Shown here: positions 28,239 through 37,232 of the stretch, piece by piece
How positions within the stretch are numbered: position 1 is the stretch's first letter
Layout: the number at the start of each line of letters is the position of its first letter
Source of the DNA: JAYZDF01 sp036337945
Lineage (GTDB): Bacteria; Myxococcota; Kuafuiibacteriia; Kuafuiibacteriales; Kuafuiibacteriaceae
DNA: 55,034 bases
Direction: 5' to 3'
Assembly (NCBI GenBank): GCA_036337945.1
Contig: JAYZDF010000069.1
Span: forward strand, 1 to 55,034
Made by a program: the position numbers and the translations under genes
Notes under the pieces: model-generated
Databases searched by the model: none
Told to the model about the DNA's origin: nothing
What the model saw: the letters and a program-made list of their open reading frames with translations, nothing else

Positions 28239-29166
28239 GAGACAGTTCCGCGAAACTTTTGTCCTGAGGAATTACCTCAACAATTTTAGCTGAAAGAGAC
28301 TCCTTAATGCTCACTCTCCCGTTTCCCAAATCGCTTTTAGGCATCTTATCGGGTTCAGAAACGCCAGGAAATGATGGGATAATATCGTCGCCAGGTACCC
28401 CATAGAAATCGGTTGATTCTAGTCCCTTCCAAGATTCTGCGAATTGATTTGCGAGCCAGATGTGGTCTTCTTGCACTCCCCATCCATGCCGAGCGATGAC
28501 ATATCGTTCGCCGTTGTCATCGAAATACCCCTGAATAATCGCATAATGAGCTCTCGCGCCACCATCGCTAACTGGGTTGCCGTTGTAGTCTACATCGAAG
28601 GCTACAATGGCGGGGTGACCCGCATCAATCACTTCATAAAGATCGGTGAGTGTACATTCGTGATGAGTTTTAGCTTGATATCCAAACTGTCTGGCTGTAG
28701 CGGCGATACCTTCTGCCGTAAACATCTCTCCCACTGCGGTGTAACCTTGCTGCTTGGCCACATCCATAATGAAACGATCATCGTTCGGTTCTTGCGTATA
28801 TTGTTTGCCCATTCCGCTTTTGTCTTGGGCTGTCACAAGTGCTGTTTTGTTACTCGGAGCCTTTTCGTGCCAAGCGTCCATAACCATTCCCAAGGCGTAA
28901 AGTCCGCACGTGGGCCCGAGTTGTATTCGTTGTGGAACGGGCGCCTTTTTCGACAGCTTAATGAGCTTGCTTCGGCCAATTCCACTGCTTTGTATGTCTC
29001 GGTTGCGAATCATGCCGTCTGGTGAGACCACCGTGTCAATGTTGTTTCGGTTGAGCGACAAATTGAGATCGCCAGTAGTCGGGACTGAATGTGTATCGGA
29101 AGTGCCTGATAGCCCATCTGTGTTTGAGCTTTTTGCAGGGTCTTGATTTCCACCAATTCTCGGCAT
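28231..29166 (-). CDS. Papain-fold (C39/C1-like) cysteine protease
   Basis: A Ser/Thr/Asn-rich leader of 70 residues precedes IQLGPTCGLYALGMVMDAW, with Gln 82 as likely oxyanion-hole residue and Cys 87 as nucleophile. The His is probably His 207 in ARAHYAIIQGYF. In RHGWG, at the place of papain's NSWG, His 227 takes the Asn position. The domain ends near residue 260 and a Ser/Pro/Asp tail follows. There is no signal peptide. The spacing fits the papain-like superfamily more than any single family (peptidase C39-like or ACTMAP-like are options). It starts an overlapping two-gene operon with the propeller-like protein. Confidence 0.75.
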   Translation of the reverse strand: MPRIGGNQDPAKSSNTDGLSGTSDTHSVPTTGDLNLSLNRNNIDTVVSPDGMIRNRDIQSSGIGRSKLIKLSKKAPVPQRIQLGPTCGLYALGMVMDAWHEKAPSNKTALVTAQDKSGMGKQYTQEPNDDRFIMDVAKQQGYTAVGEMFTAEGIAATARQFGYQAKTHHECTLTDLYEVIDAGHPAIVAFDVDYNGNPVSDGGARAHYAIIQGYFDDNGERYVIARHGWGVQEDHIWLANQFAESWKGLESTDFYGVPGDDIIPSFPGVSEPDKMPKSDLGNGRVSIKESLSAKIVEVIPQDKSFAELSHA

Positions 29167-29294
29167 TGACGTCCCCGACTATATCCAGCGGGTCCTAGCG
29201 TGCCAAGTCCAAATTTTAGACTCCTCGCGAGGGCTTCAAAACAATAGAAAAGTGGAATAGATTCGAGAGAGGCACCACAAAGCCAAAACGACTT

Positions 29295-29852
29295 ATGTCT
29301 AATCAAGAAAGAACATCGCGGGGAAACAGATTTTGCGACCTCATTCTGAACGAGGAAACCCACCGGCGAGTCATTGAATCCCTCATTCCGAAGGCCGAAA
29401 AATTCGTTTGGATTGTCACTGCAGATATCAAAGATATGCACGTCAAGCGTGGCCGAAAGTACGTACCTTTCTTGGAGGTTTTGTCTCAGTTAATAGCCGA
29501 GGGAGTAGCGGTTCGGCTATTTCATGCCAAAGAACCCGGTCCTCGGTTCAAGCAAGATTTTGACCGACAGAGACGTCTTATCGAATCAGATTTGTTCGAG
29601 AGGTTACTTTGTCCACGCATTCATACGAAAGCTATCATCGTTGATGGCCACACCGCTTACGTTGGATCTGCAAATCTGACGGGAGCTGGTTTGGGTGCAA
29701 AGAGCGTTCATCGCCGTAATTTTGAAGCGGGCTTTGTTACCAACATGCCTGACCACGTTCTCCCGTTGATGGATTTTGTTGACGAACTCTACTTGGGCTT
29801 GCCGTGTAAAAAGTGTCAGCGTCGAGATCAGTGCCCCGACCCGATTGCATAA
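29295..29852 (+). CDS. Phospholipase-D-like protein with one HKD motif and Cys-rich tail
   Basis: This is the PLD-like phosphodiesterase domain in a single-copy form. The HKD motif is IHTKAIIVDGHTAYVGSANLTG (His 110, Lys 112, Asp 117, Asn 127) with Glu 144 in RRNFEAGF. Single-HKD proteins act as dimers on phosphodiesters, mostly nucleic acids (bacterial Nuc-type) or lipids. An N-terminal helix-rich part is present. The end carries CKKCQRRDQC (Cys 171, 174, 180), which could bind a metal or iron-sulfur cluster together with Cys 106. There is no signal peptide. The next gene is convergent, 19 bases away. Confidence 0.85.
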   Translation: MSNQERTSRGNRFCDLILNEETHRRVIESLIPKAEKFVWIVTADIKDMHVKRGRKYVPFLEVLSQLIAEGVAVRLFHAKEPGPRFKQDFDRQRRLIESDLFERLLCPRIHTKAIIVDGHTAYVGSANLTGAGLGAKSVHRRNFEAGFVTNMPDHVLPLMDFVDELYLGLPCKKCQRRDQCPDPIA

Positions 29853-29871
29853 GTGTCGGTCATGAGTGCTT

Positions 29872-30375
29872 TCAGGTGAAATTCGTACACTTTTTTTTTG
29901 TTTCACGAATTTTCTTCATGACTTCAAAAAGAAGTTCAAAGTCTGGGTCACCTGGTGTTCTGCCTTTTCGCTCATAAACAAGGTCACCGCACTTATCGAA
30001 AAATAAAATACCTGGAATCGGACTTTCACCTTCATTATCCCAAAGCTTTCTCTTCTTAAGCCATTTGGCTTCCGGGTCAGTTAAGAGACTAAATGGCAAC
30101 TTTAATTGCGTTTTAACTTCCAAGTTAATATCAGGGTGGTCATTGTTCACGACGGTGACACTGGCCTTCAGTTTACTAACGCTTTCTTCATCAATGATCG
30201 CGAGTTGGGCCAGACACGTAGGACACCAATAGCCTTTCGTGACAATGACAATCATTGGTTTGCCTTTGCAAATTTTCCACAGTGTTTTTAGGTCGCCGTT
30301 CGTATCGATAAATGCGCCAGCTGGCAGCGACTGCATCGATAACAACGTAAGCCCAAGAATCGTCGACGCCAGCAT
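29872..30375 (-). CDS. Exported thioredoxin-fold (AhpC/TlpA-like) protein
   Basis: MLASTILGLTLLSMQSLPAGA is a signal peptide. The mature domain has the redox pair at YWCPTCLAQL (Cys 51 and 54), then a peroxiredoxin-like layout: strand VTVVNNDHPD, LPFSLLTDPEAKWLKK, and the cis-Pro-containing strand IPGILFFDKCGDLVYERKG. TlpA/ResA-like proteins reduce periplasmic disulfides or cytochrome apoproteins, whereas AhpC/TSA-type proteins reduce peroxide. CxxC at the N-terminus of helix 1 favours the thiol-disulfide role. A third Cys pair (DKC and KKKC) is unassigned. It is divergent from the sigma gene. Confidence 0.8.
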   Translation of the reverse strand: MLASTILGLTLLSMQSLPAGAFIDTNGDLKTLWKICKGKPMIVIVTKGYWCPTCLAQLAIIDEESVSKLKASVTVVNNDHPDINLEVKTQLKLPFSLLTDPEAKWLKKRKLWDNEGESPIPGILFFDKCGDLVYERKGRTPGDPDFELLFEVMKKIRETKKKCTNFT

Positions 30376-30583
30376 ACTTTTACTCTACAGGATTATGATT
30401 GTTGGCTACCATATACGTATTTCGGTAAATACCCTGTTTACCGCCCGAAAAAACGAGATTAGGCCATGGCTTTTTTCCGAGCGGTGCCCAAGACCTCTCG
30501 TTACGCATAACTGCTGCCGGAATACCTTTATTTTTGGTTCGAGCTGCCTCGTATTTGATCGGTTGGTCGACTAAGCTTTTACC

Positions 30584-31069
30584 GTGTCATCTGTTGTACC
30601 CCGTCTGCGCACACGTGAGCTCATGACCATTTACGAAACGTACGGAGCTTTGATGTTTCGGCGATGCAGATTGATCACACGCGATTATCAGTTAGCGGAA
30701 ATAGCATTTGAAAGTTCATTCATTAAAGCCATTGAATTTGGTTCTAATTTTCGAAGAGTTCAGTCAAAACTCCGCTGGCTTTATGATCAATGTGACAAAG
30801 AGTCCCTGAGAGCACTTGCTAAATATCTAGAGCTATCAAGCGAAGCCTCTGATCATGATAATCATGATAAAAATACCTTGAGTGTCGCATCTTTTTGGTC
30901 CGAGCTAAGCTCGGGCGATCAGCTTATAGCGATTCGAAAATACGTTGATGGCTTTTCATCAGAAAAGATTTCGGAGCTTACCGGTCTTTCAGTGCGATCT
31001 ATCGGTTATGCTGAGCGTCGTTTGAGCGATAAAGTTGATATGAGTATGGAGGCTGCGGATTATGGATGA
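30584..31069 (+). CDS. ECF-type RNA polymerase sigma factor-like protein
   Basis: This is a short (161-aa) sigma factor-like protein. The N-terminal part (IYETYGALMFRRCRLITRDYQLAEIAFESSFIKAI split between helices) matches sigma region 2. The C-terminal part LIAIRKYVDGFSSEKISELTGLSVRSIGYAERRL is a region 4 helix-turn-helix for -35 binding. The start is GTG at 30584 or ATG at 30623 (MTIYETYG); neither has a strong site. It overlaps the next gene by 8 bases, and that product has an anti-sigma zinc motif, so the pair is a probable signalling unit. The stimulus is unknown. Confidence 0.75.
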   Translation: MSSVVPRLRTRELMTIYETYGALMFRRCRLITRDYQLAEIAFESSFIKAIEFGSNFRRVQSKLRWLYDQCDKESLRALAKYLELSSEASDHDNHDKNTLSVASFWSELSSGDQLIAIRKYVDGFSSEKISELTGLSVRSIGYAERRLSDKVDMSMEAADYG

Positions 31070-31457
31070 ACATCCTTCAGCCTTCGAACTCGAGTCTTGG
31101 TTGGTTGATGAGCGAACTGAGGAAGTTTCTGCTCATATTGAAAACTGTAAAGAGTGCCGCAACGCAGTAGACCGCTTAGAATTGTCCAGACAAGAATTTT
31201 TGGATGAGGAGGACGTTGAAATATTCTTAAACCGTCCTTCCATTGCTAAGGTCATCGAGAAGCAGATCTCGACGAACAAGCAAAAGCGAAAACATGAAGC
31301 GCGCAGAGAGTTGTCGGAGGCGCTGCCTTTTTTGCCAGAGCAAACAGAGGCCATGCAAAATAACTCTGCTTCCGTAGAAGAAGAGTCCTGGAACTACGGA
31401 CTCATCTTTACGTGCCTGATTATTCTCGCCGGATTTCTTGTCTTTATATTTGGATAA
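31062..31457 (+). CDS. Membrane anti-sigma factor with zinc-type motif
   Basis: Residues near 26-33 read HIENCKEC, the HxxxCxxC of the ZAS/zf-HC2 anti-sigma domain that holds an ECF sigma factor at the membrane. A helical polar segment (about 50-105) and one C-terminal transmembrane helix (GLIFTCLIILAGFLVFIFG) follow, leaving almost nothing outside the membrane. It therefore needs another sensor or is released from inside. Its ATG sits 8 bases inside the sigma gene. Convergent with selO after 19 bases. Confidence 0.8.
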   Translation: MDEHPSAFELESWLVDERTEEVSAHIENCKECRNAVDRLELSRQEFLDEEDVEIFLNRPSIAKVIEKQISTNKQKRKHEARRELSEALPFLPEQTEAMQNNSASVEEESWNYGLIFTCLIILAGFLVFIFG

Positions 31458-31476
31458 AAGCCTTCACCGATAAGCT

Positions 31477-33078
31477 TTAAGAGCTGCAGGAGAGCATAGA
31501 GCAACCGGGCTTATTCCGAGCCCAGTCGGGTCGCTTCTGGAAGTATGCTTCTGCCTCGGGTTGTTCGTCATAAGGTTTCTTGAGAATCACGAGAAGCCTC
31601 TCTATTTCTTTAAAATTACCATTCTCTGCTTTATCGATTGCTTGTTGCGCCATGTAATTTCGCAAAACATATTTGGGATTTGCTGAATTCATTCGTCGAA
31701 TTCGAGTGGCTGACTCGTCTTTGTCCTTCGCGATTCTCGTTTTGTAAGCGCGCAGCCAGTTTACCAGGCTAGCTTTGATATGCCGATTTGGTGATGTGTA
31801 ATAGGCATCGAGCAAGACCTGAAAAGACTGCTCCTCGGTAAAATCTGACTCGAAAGAGACTTTCGCGAGATTTCTGAAGAATATCGTCATATCAGTCTCG
31901 GTCATTTTGAGAATATCAAATGCTTCTTGAAAAAGTTCGATGTCGTCATCTCCTTCAAATGTCTTCAATCCGAACTTTCGACGGTAGCAGTCGCTTTGTT
32001 CGTTTTGATATGCGTCAATAAACGAATCTAGTGCAGTTTCAGCAAAGTCCGTTCCATCGAAGAGCGGTGAGACGGCGTGGACCAATCTTTCAAAATTCCA
32101 GAGCCCTATTTGGGGTTGTTGCCCAAAACGATATCTCCTTCCCTGAGCGTCTGTCGTATTAGGAGTCCAAAGTGGATCATAGTTATCTATCCAGCCATAG
32201 GGACCATAATCGATAGTCAGCCCGAGGATTGACATATTGTCTGTGTTCATCACGCCGTGTACGAAACCAACTCTCATCCATTCTGCCATAAGGCGCCCGG
32301 TTCGTTCGCCTACCTCACAAAGCCATTGGAGGTAACCTTCTTGGTTTAGAGATGTAATCGCTGGAAAATAGTTCGTGATGGTGAAGTCAACGAGCGATTT
32401 TAGTCGTTCGTGGTCTCGTCTCGCTGCGAAGATCTCGAAGCTTCCAAAACGTAGGAAAGATGAAGCAACGCGACACACAATAGCACCAGGTTCTGGTTTT
32501 GGATTACCGTCGTACAGCATGTCCCTGGTGATTGCATCTCCTGTTAGAATCAGACTCAGCGCGCGAGTTGTAGATATACCGAGATGGTGCATCGCCTCAC
32601 TCATGAGAAACTCACGAACCGATGAACGCAAAACTGCACGACCGTCAGCTCCTCGAGAATACGGAGTAGGACCCGCACCTTTCAGTTGAAGTTCAAAGCG
32701 TTCGCCATTTTCATTCGTTAACTCTCCGAGGTTGATCGCACGCCCGTCTCCTAGTTGCCCCGCCCAGTGTCCAAATTGGTGGCCACCGTAGCAACAAGCA
32801 TAGGGAGAAGAGCCGGGAAGCAGTTCGTTGCCGGAAAGTACATCTGCGCCGTGTAACGATTGCAGCCACTCGCTGCTGAGTCCCAGCATCGAGGCTACAT
32901 CATTTGAAAAGCTGACTAGTTTTGGTGCTGAAACTTTCGTTGGGTTTACAAATGAGTACATCACTTCACGCACCTGACGGCACGAGTTTTCTGTAATTGG
33001 GTCCCCTGGCAGAGATTCCGTGAAATGACCGCTAAGCTTTATATTTGGTTTTGAAGAGAAAGAATTGGGGTCTATCAT
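31477..33078 (-). CDS. selO: Protein adenylyltransferase SelO
   Basis: SelO (YdiU) is a pseudokinase-fold enzyme that transfers AMP from ATP to Ser/Thr/Tyr of proteins and takes part in redox stress response. Signatures: GGHQFGHWAGQLGDGRA, LQLKGAGPTPYSRGADGR, SSVREFLMSEAM, VHGVMNTDNMSILGLTIDYGP. At 533 residues it is in the usual range. The C-terminal CSMLSCSS has Cys (codon TGC) at the place where animal SelO carries selenocysteine, three residues from the end. It overlaps no other gene and is followed on the plus side by the convergent anti-sigma factor. Confidence 0.95.
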   Translation of the reverse strand: MIDPNSFSSKPNIKLSGHFTESLPGDPITENSCRQVREVMYSFVNPTKVSAPKLVSFSNDVASMLGLSSEWLQSLHGADVLSGNELLPGSSPYACCYGGHQFGHWAGQLGDGRAINLGELTNENGERFELQLKGAGPTPYSRGADGRAVLRSSVREFLMSEAMHHLGISTTRALSLILTGDAITRDMLYDGNPKPEPGAIVCRVASSFLRFGSFEIFAARRDHERLKSLVDFTITNYFPAITSLNQEGYLQWLCEVGERTGRLMAEWMRVGFVHGVMNTDNMSILGLTIDYGPYGWIDNYDPLWTPNTTDAQGRRYRFGQQPQIGLWNFERLVHAVSPLFDGTDFAETALDSFIDAYQNEQSDCYRRKFGLKTFEGDDDIELFQEAFDILKMTETDMTIFFRNLAKVSFESDFTEEQSFQVLLDAYYTSPNRHIKASLVNWLRAYKTRIAKDKDESATRIRRMNSANPKYVLRNYMAQQAIDKAENGNFKEIERLLVILKKPYDEQPEAEAYFQKRPDWARNKPGCSMLSCSS

Positions 33079-33192
33079 GATGGCACATCACGCAAGTTAT
33101 CAGAGTAAGCGTGTCTGGGTAACGGCTTTGTCTGGCCGTCGTTTGTTGTCAATAGTGTGAGGGGTGAAAAGAGTGGAGGGCTACGTTACGCC

Positions 33193-34611
33193 TTAGAATG
33201 TGAAAGATTCGATCTGGAACGTTTCCATTTCCATGATGGGCAGGTGGTCGATACGAATACTCGGATCTAGTCCTGCTTTCTCCTCAAGCTCTTTCAAGAA
33301 GTAAGGTGGAAATGCACGGAACATTAGTCGAACGCTCGCTGAGTACTGACCAGCGGGAATCTCGCTCAAATCGTACGTCTTTGTTTCGCTCGAATCTACG
33401 GCGATAAGGTAATTGACCCGCTTGTTTGCTTGCCAAGGGAAGTTCACCTTCTTCGCTGGTGCGGTCGAGTTGGGGTCATCCATTTTTGGGTCGTTGTACA
33501 TTTGCTGGAAGTACAGAACAAGCTGAGGGTCTGTGCCCGGCATTGTCGTTTTCAGCGGATCGTCGGACCGCAGATTCTTGTCTGGATCCAAGGTTCCTGA
33601 CTCAAATACAACATCTCCATCTTGGTTTCGAATGATGATTTCGAGCCACATTTGGCGCTCTGCGGTTGCTCCACTTGGTAGTGCGTGTCCCGCTAGGTTC
33701 TTTATGTTTACTGCGAGTGATTTGCTTGCGGGGTCTACGCTTGCGTTTATTTCAGCGCTCTCCTGCAGAAGCGCAGCTACTGCTGCTCGAAGCTCGTCGT
33801 AACCAGGAAATTCTCCGCGAGGAAGAAGCGAAACATCTACGCCTGGCATAATGTGCCGATGAAGTGTCCTTTGCGGAATTAGCGCGTCTCCTTCAGCGCC
33901 CTGAGAGGCGGCCTGGCCCTTGTATTCTGGCATGTGACAGCCCTGACAGGTCTTGCCGCCTGGGCGATTGAAGGAGCTGTTTTCCCATTCTGGAAATGTC
34001 TCTTCGAGCTTGGCGCCTTTCGGGTTAGTAACAGCGTGGCATGGACCGCATGTTTTCGATTCTTTCTGCAGTTGATCAAATTTCGACTGGTGCGCTTTGG
34101 TTGCAACCGGGTCTTTAATTCCACCTCGCTTCACGTTATCAGGTAGGTAGTCCGCTCGAGCGTTTACCTCTTCAATTACCTGAACCATAGAGTGGCAAAC
34201 ATCACAGGTTACGCCTTCTCCTTCGACTTCGCGCCCGGCGATAGCGCCGAGGTTTTCCGTGTCTTGTTTGTAAAGCCCCACTTCAGCATCGAAATAAACC
34301 GGAGCAGATTTATTTGCGAAGGCTACAGGAGAATGACACTGAATGCAGAATTGGTTGAGTTTACCGTTGCTTTGCGCCTGACCCATACGTGTCATCGCGT
34401 GGTAAACAGGGTCCTTTGCGGAGTACGCATGACTCGAAATTTCCCATTCGCGCACGTGCTGCTCGTGGCATTTCTCGCACGTATTGGCGGACTGGTAGAC
34501 CTTGATTCCTTCAGTACGTTCTACGACCAGCGCAATTTCTTGCGCTTCTTGCTTTTCACCGCAAGCGGACATTAGTCCGAATAAAAATATGCTTAGTTTA
34601 CCGATCTTCAT
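33193..34611 (-). CDS. Pentaheme c-type cytochrome lipoprotein (cytochrome c554-like)
   Basis: Five CxxCH heme sites are visible: CEKCH, CIQCH, CDVCH, CGPCH and CQGCH, spread over the first 230 residues. The arrangement resembles the cytochrome c554/c-prime (NrfA/HAO-related) group. The C-terminal half is a beta-rich domain without hemes. I set the start at ATG 34611, because it overlaps the previous stop as ATGA and follows GGAG, and because it gives a signal (MKIGKLSIFLFGLMSAC) with a lipobox. An upstream in-frame Met at 34635 is less likely. Last gene of a three-gene operon. Confidence 0.85.
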   Translation of the reverse strand: MKIGKLSIFLFGLMSACGEKQEAQEIALVVERTEGIKVYQSANTCEKCHEQHVREWEISSHAYSAKDPVYHAMTRMGQAQSNGKLNQFCIQCHSPVAFANKSAPVYFDAEVGLYKQDTENLGAIAGREVEGEGVTCDVCHSMVQVIEEVNARADYLPDNVKRGGIKDPVATKAHQSKFDQLQKESKTCGPCHAVTNPKGAKLEETFPEWENSSFNRPGGKTCQGCHMPEYKGQAASQGAEGDALIPQRTLHRHIMPGVDVSLLPRGEFPGYDELRAAVAALLQESAEINASVDPASKSLAVNIKNLAGHALPSGATAERQMWLEIIIRNQDGDVVFESGTLDPDKNLRSDDPLKTTMPGTDPQLVLYFQQMYNDPKMDDPNSTAPAKKVNFPWQANKRVNYLIAVDSSETKTYDLSEIPAGQYSASVRLMFRAFPPYFLKELEEKAGLDPSIRIDHLPIMEMETFQIESFTF

Positions 34612-35063
34612 CTTGCTGCTCCGTTGGTTATCCACTCTTCAAGAATCTTTATGTAAGCTTCATTCAGTGTTTCAGAATTACTGGGCATCGCATCTCCCTC
34701 TCCGACGCCTGGTCCTCGAAGCTTCCGAATCAAGAAACTCCGGTCCGGGTCACCGGGCTTTACATTCACCCAACCGTTCATTTTAGCGATCCCATTGGCC
34801 ACCGGCTTTTCGACCATATTTTCGAAGCTGAGCTGTGCGGAAGACATGTCCAAGTTTCCGCAGTCAGTGCAACCCGAGTCATGGCAGCCTGAGGTTGCGC
34901 AAGCTGGCTCAAAAATCACTGTCTGGATTTGTTCTAAAACTGGTTCTGGTAGATCTGCTTGCCCTTCTACTCCTCCACATCCAAATGATAAAGAACAAAA
35001 CATTCCAATAAGGAAGAACAATCGGCTAAATTTGCGATATTTTACTGAGCTATGGTGTTTCAA
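34608..35063 (-). CDS. Small lipoprotein with CX4CH heme-type motif
   Basis: TTG at 35063 follows a strong AAAGGAG, which decides the start. The signal ends LSFGCGG. The mature domain begins IFEPACATSGCHDSGCTDCG, a CX4CH heme-type motif, and contains PGDPDRSFLIRKL and AMPSNSETL. This layout is common in small cytochrome-like lipoproteins of myxobacteria and planctomycetes (the Met in AMPS would be the distal ligand). Whether heme is attached is not certain, because CX4CH is atypical. It overlaps the decaheme gene by 14 bases and the pentaheme gene by 4. Confidence 0.8.
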   Translation of the reverse strand: MKHHSSVKYRKFSRLFFLIGMFCSLSFGCGGVEGQADLPEPVLEQIQTVIFEPACATSGCHDSGCTDCGNLDMSSAQLSFENMVEKPVANGIAKMNGWVNVKPGDPDRSFLIRKLRGPGVGEGDAMPSNSETLNEAYIKILEEWITNGAAR

Positions 35064-37092
35064 GATTCAGTCTCCTTTGTAATCGCTCAGGCGAAATAGG
35101 TCTAGCGAGAAGCGTTCCGAGAGAAACGGTTGACGTTCCTGTTGCGTCTACGAACTGAGTCAGATTATATGTTTTACCCGTTGAGGGATCTTCGAATGTA
35201 TACGCCGAATTAGACGCACCAAAACCAAACACTTCTCGTACCTTAGCAAGATTTCTATCTCCTGCTAAAAGATGGCACGTTTCACATTTTCGAGTGTTTT
35301 GTGCCGTTGCAGTTGTGTGGGCGAAACTGGGGCGCCACGAGAAGCCTGTACGACCCTCAGATGAGCGGCCAACATATCTGTTTAGTATTTTCCGAGCGGG
35401 GGTCAGAGTACCTTCATCCACATCACATGGAGTGACAGAATCAGGGCTACATGGTGCAAGAACGGTGATCATTTGGTTATCGACCATGAAAGTTCCAATC
35501 TTTCCGTCAACGTTGATCCCTAAATAAAGTTCATTCAGGCCAAGCAGGACAGATTGACGAGACAGAGTACCTAAAGAATCTTCACCAGTCATCGGGTGTA
35601 ACGATGATGCACGTAGGTCCATCGTGAGTTCGGTAAGGTAGTGATTAGGCATCCACGAAGTATGACATGCATAACATTCTAACTCGCCGTGATTGTCTAA
35701 GCTGTGAGCATCCTGTGATGGACGAGAACCAAGCCGCGTTACGAGTTGCGGAACCTGTCGTTCTTTGCCGTCCAGTGTTGTCAATATGACTTGCGTACCT
35801 TCTACCCGAAGTCGTTGCTTTTTGATGAAGCTGCCGTCCTCATTACGTCTCTCAGCCCCGGCTTCATCTGTCAGGACATAATAGGGAAACGCATTTCCAG
35901 CGGAGGTGACAGTGAGGCCTTCTTCGTTCAAGCTGACTGCTTTCACGGCACTTCCGTGGCAGTCCTCGCATTCTATACCCGTAGCGCTCGCCATATTGGG
36001 GCGTATATGTCCATCGCCGTGCACGTCGTTTCCGAAGTGACAATCGACACAGCGCATGCCACGCGATTGATGAACATCAGGCGGAGTACTGTCGGTCGGG
36101 TCACCACCATCTTCGTCTATGACGAGGGTTCCGGGTGCGTAGCCAAGCATCGTAGCATTATTGACTACGGCCTGACTCAAGTCTTCTCCTTGTCGTGCTT
36201 CCCGTATTCCGAAATAAGACAAGCCAATTCTGTTACTCGTATTATGGCAAGATTGACAGGTGGAATCGCTCGGATTTCGAACAAGGACATGTTGATTTGG
36301 AACCGGTCGGTCAATTGCGGTTGCGTTCGGGTCAGCGCTGTTCGAATTACCTTTGTTATTGTATTCGAAGTGGCAAGCCGAACATCCAGAACCGCGATAG
36401 AGCCCATCTTTCTCGCTGGTGGACGGACCGGCACTCCATAGGTGACACGATGAACACGCCTTCGATAGTGTATAGTCAACAATCGTTGAAACAGCGGATG
36501 TACTCGTTTGCGTAATATCTGGAACACCGATTCCTCCCTGCGCTTTATACGTGAACCGTGGCGCAATGGACGGTATGAACTCATCGTTTGTGGTCGCAAC
36601 AATGGCTTGATTAGGGGGCCGTTTTGCTTTTACTCCCTTTTCAAACCTAGGAACATTTACAAGCCCAGCTATAGTGGCATGCATCGAACGTTTTGAGCGA
36701 GCGACAAGTTGTCCATGACAGCTTCCGCATGCGCGATCAACCGTATGATAATTTGTCGGATTTATGAAAGCGAGATGTTCAAGCTCTTCTGTTGTCACGT
36801 CAGACGGCGCGAGCGCTTCCATCGAGATCGTGCGCGATGCTTCCTGAACATGTGCTGAACCACGTTCGCTCGCAGCGGGGTTCCCTCCGTGACACTCTAC
36901 GCATGTTATCGCTTGTTTGAGATGAGCAATCTCGATGCCCTTATCCAGATCATCACTGACCTGGTGGCATTGCACGCACCCTTCAGATGCTATTTTGATT
37001 TGCGGTTCACAACCCATAACGAGCAATGTGACAAAAACAAAGGACAACAAGCCCAACCGCAGGTCCCATTTCAACCCAACTACCACTATCAA
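35050..37092 (-). CDS. Decaheme c-type cytochrome lipoprotein
   Basis: Ten CxxCH sites are readable: CVQCH, CVECH, CGSCH, CSSCH, CSACH, CQSCH, CVDCH, CEDCH, CYACH and CETCH. The signal peptide ends LVMGC, so it is lipid-anchored. The frame begins with TTG at 37092; alternative TTG/GTG codons follow and no strong site decides. It is the first gene of an operon with a CX4CH lipoprotein and a pentaheme protein. Such sets move electrons across the periplasm or to the surface. No porin or quinol dehydrogenase gene is next to them, so the electron source and acceptor cannot be told. Confidence 0.85.
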   Translation of the reverse strand: MIVVVGLKWDLRLGLLSFVFVTLLVMGCEPQIKIASEGCVQCHQVSDDLDKGIEIAHLKQAITCVECHGGNPAASERGSAHVQEASRTISMEALAPSDVTTEELEHLAFINPTNYHTVDRACGSCHGQLVARSKRSMHATIAGLVNVPRFEKGVKAKRPPNQAIVATTNDEFIPSIAPRFTYKAQGGIGVPDITQTSTSAVSTIVDYTLSKACSSCHLWSAGPSTSEKDGLYRGSGCSACHFEYNNKGNSNSADPNATAIDRPVPNQHVLVRNPSDSTCQSCHNTSNRIGLSYFGIREARQGEDLSQAVVNNATMLGYAPGTLVIDEDGGDPTDSTPPDVHQSRGMRCVDCHFGNDVHGDGHIRPNMASATGIECEDCHGSAVKAVSLNEEGLTVTSAGNAFPYYVLTDEAGAERRNEDGSFIKKQRLRVEGTQVILTTLDGKERQVPQLVTRLGSRPSQDAHSLDNHGELECYACHTSWMPNHYLTELTMDLRASSLHPMTGEDSLGTLSRQSVLLGLNELYLGINVDGKIGTFMVDNQMITVLAPCSPDSVTPCDVDEGTLTPARKILNRYVGRSSEGRTGFSWRPSFAHTTATAQNTRKCETCHLLAGDRNLAKVREVFGFGASNSAYTFEDPSTGKTYNLTQFVDATGTSTVSLGTLLARPISPERLQRRLNLETP

Positions 37093-37232
37093 AAGCCTAG
37101 CAGATTACGGACTTCGGTGCTCCTTTTTGGGGGTATGGTTTTCCGAGGAACAAGCTGTCTTTTTTCGTGTCTCCCTACAAAAGTGTTGGTCTATCGAAAA
37201 GTGTGACATTTTCTCCGCACTTTTTTATTTTC

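Noticed and set aside
29010..29441. 143-aa minus-strand frame over the PLD gene start
   Set aside because: It overlaps two well-supported genes and its translation has no domain or ribosome site.
31477..31500. Possible selenocysteine at the SelO C-terminus
   Set aside because: The codon is TGC followed by two Ser codons and TAA, so Cys is encoded directly and no recoding is needed.
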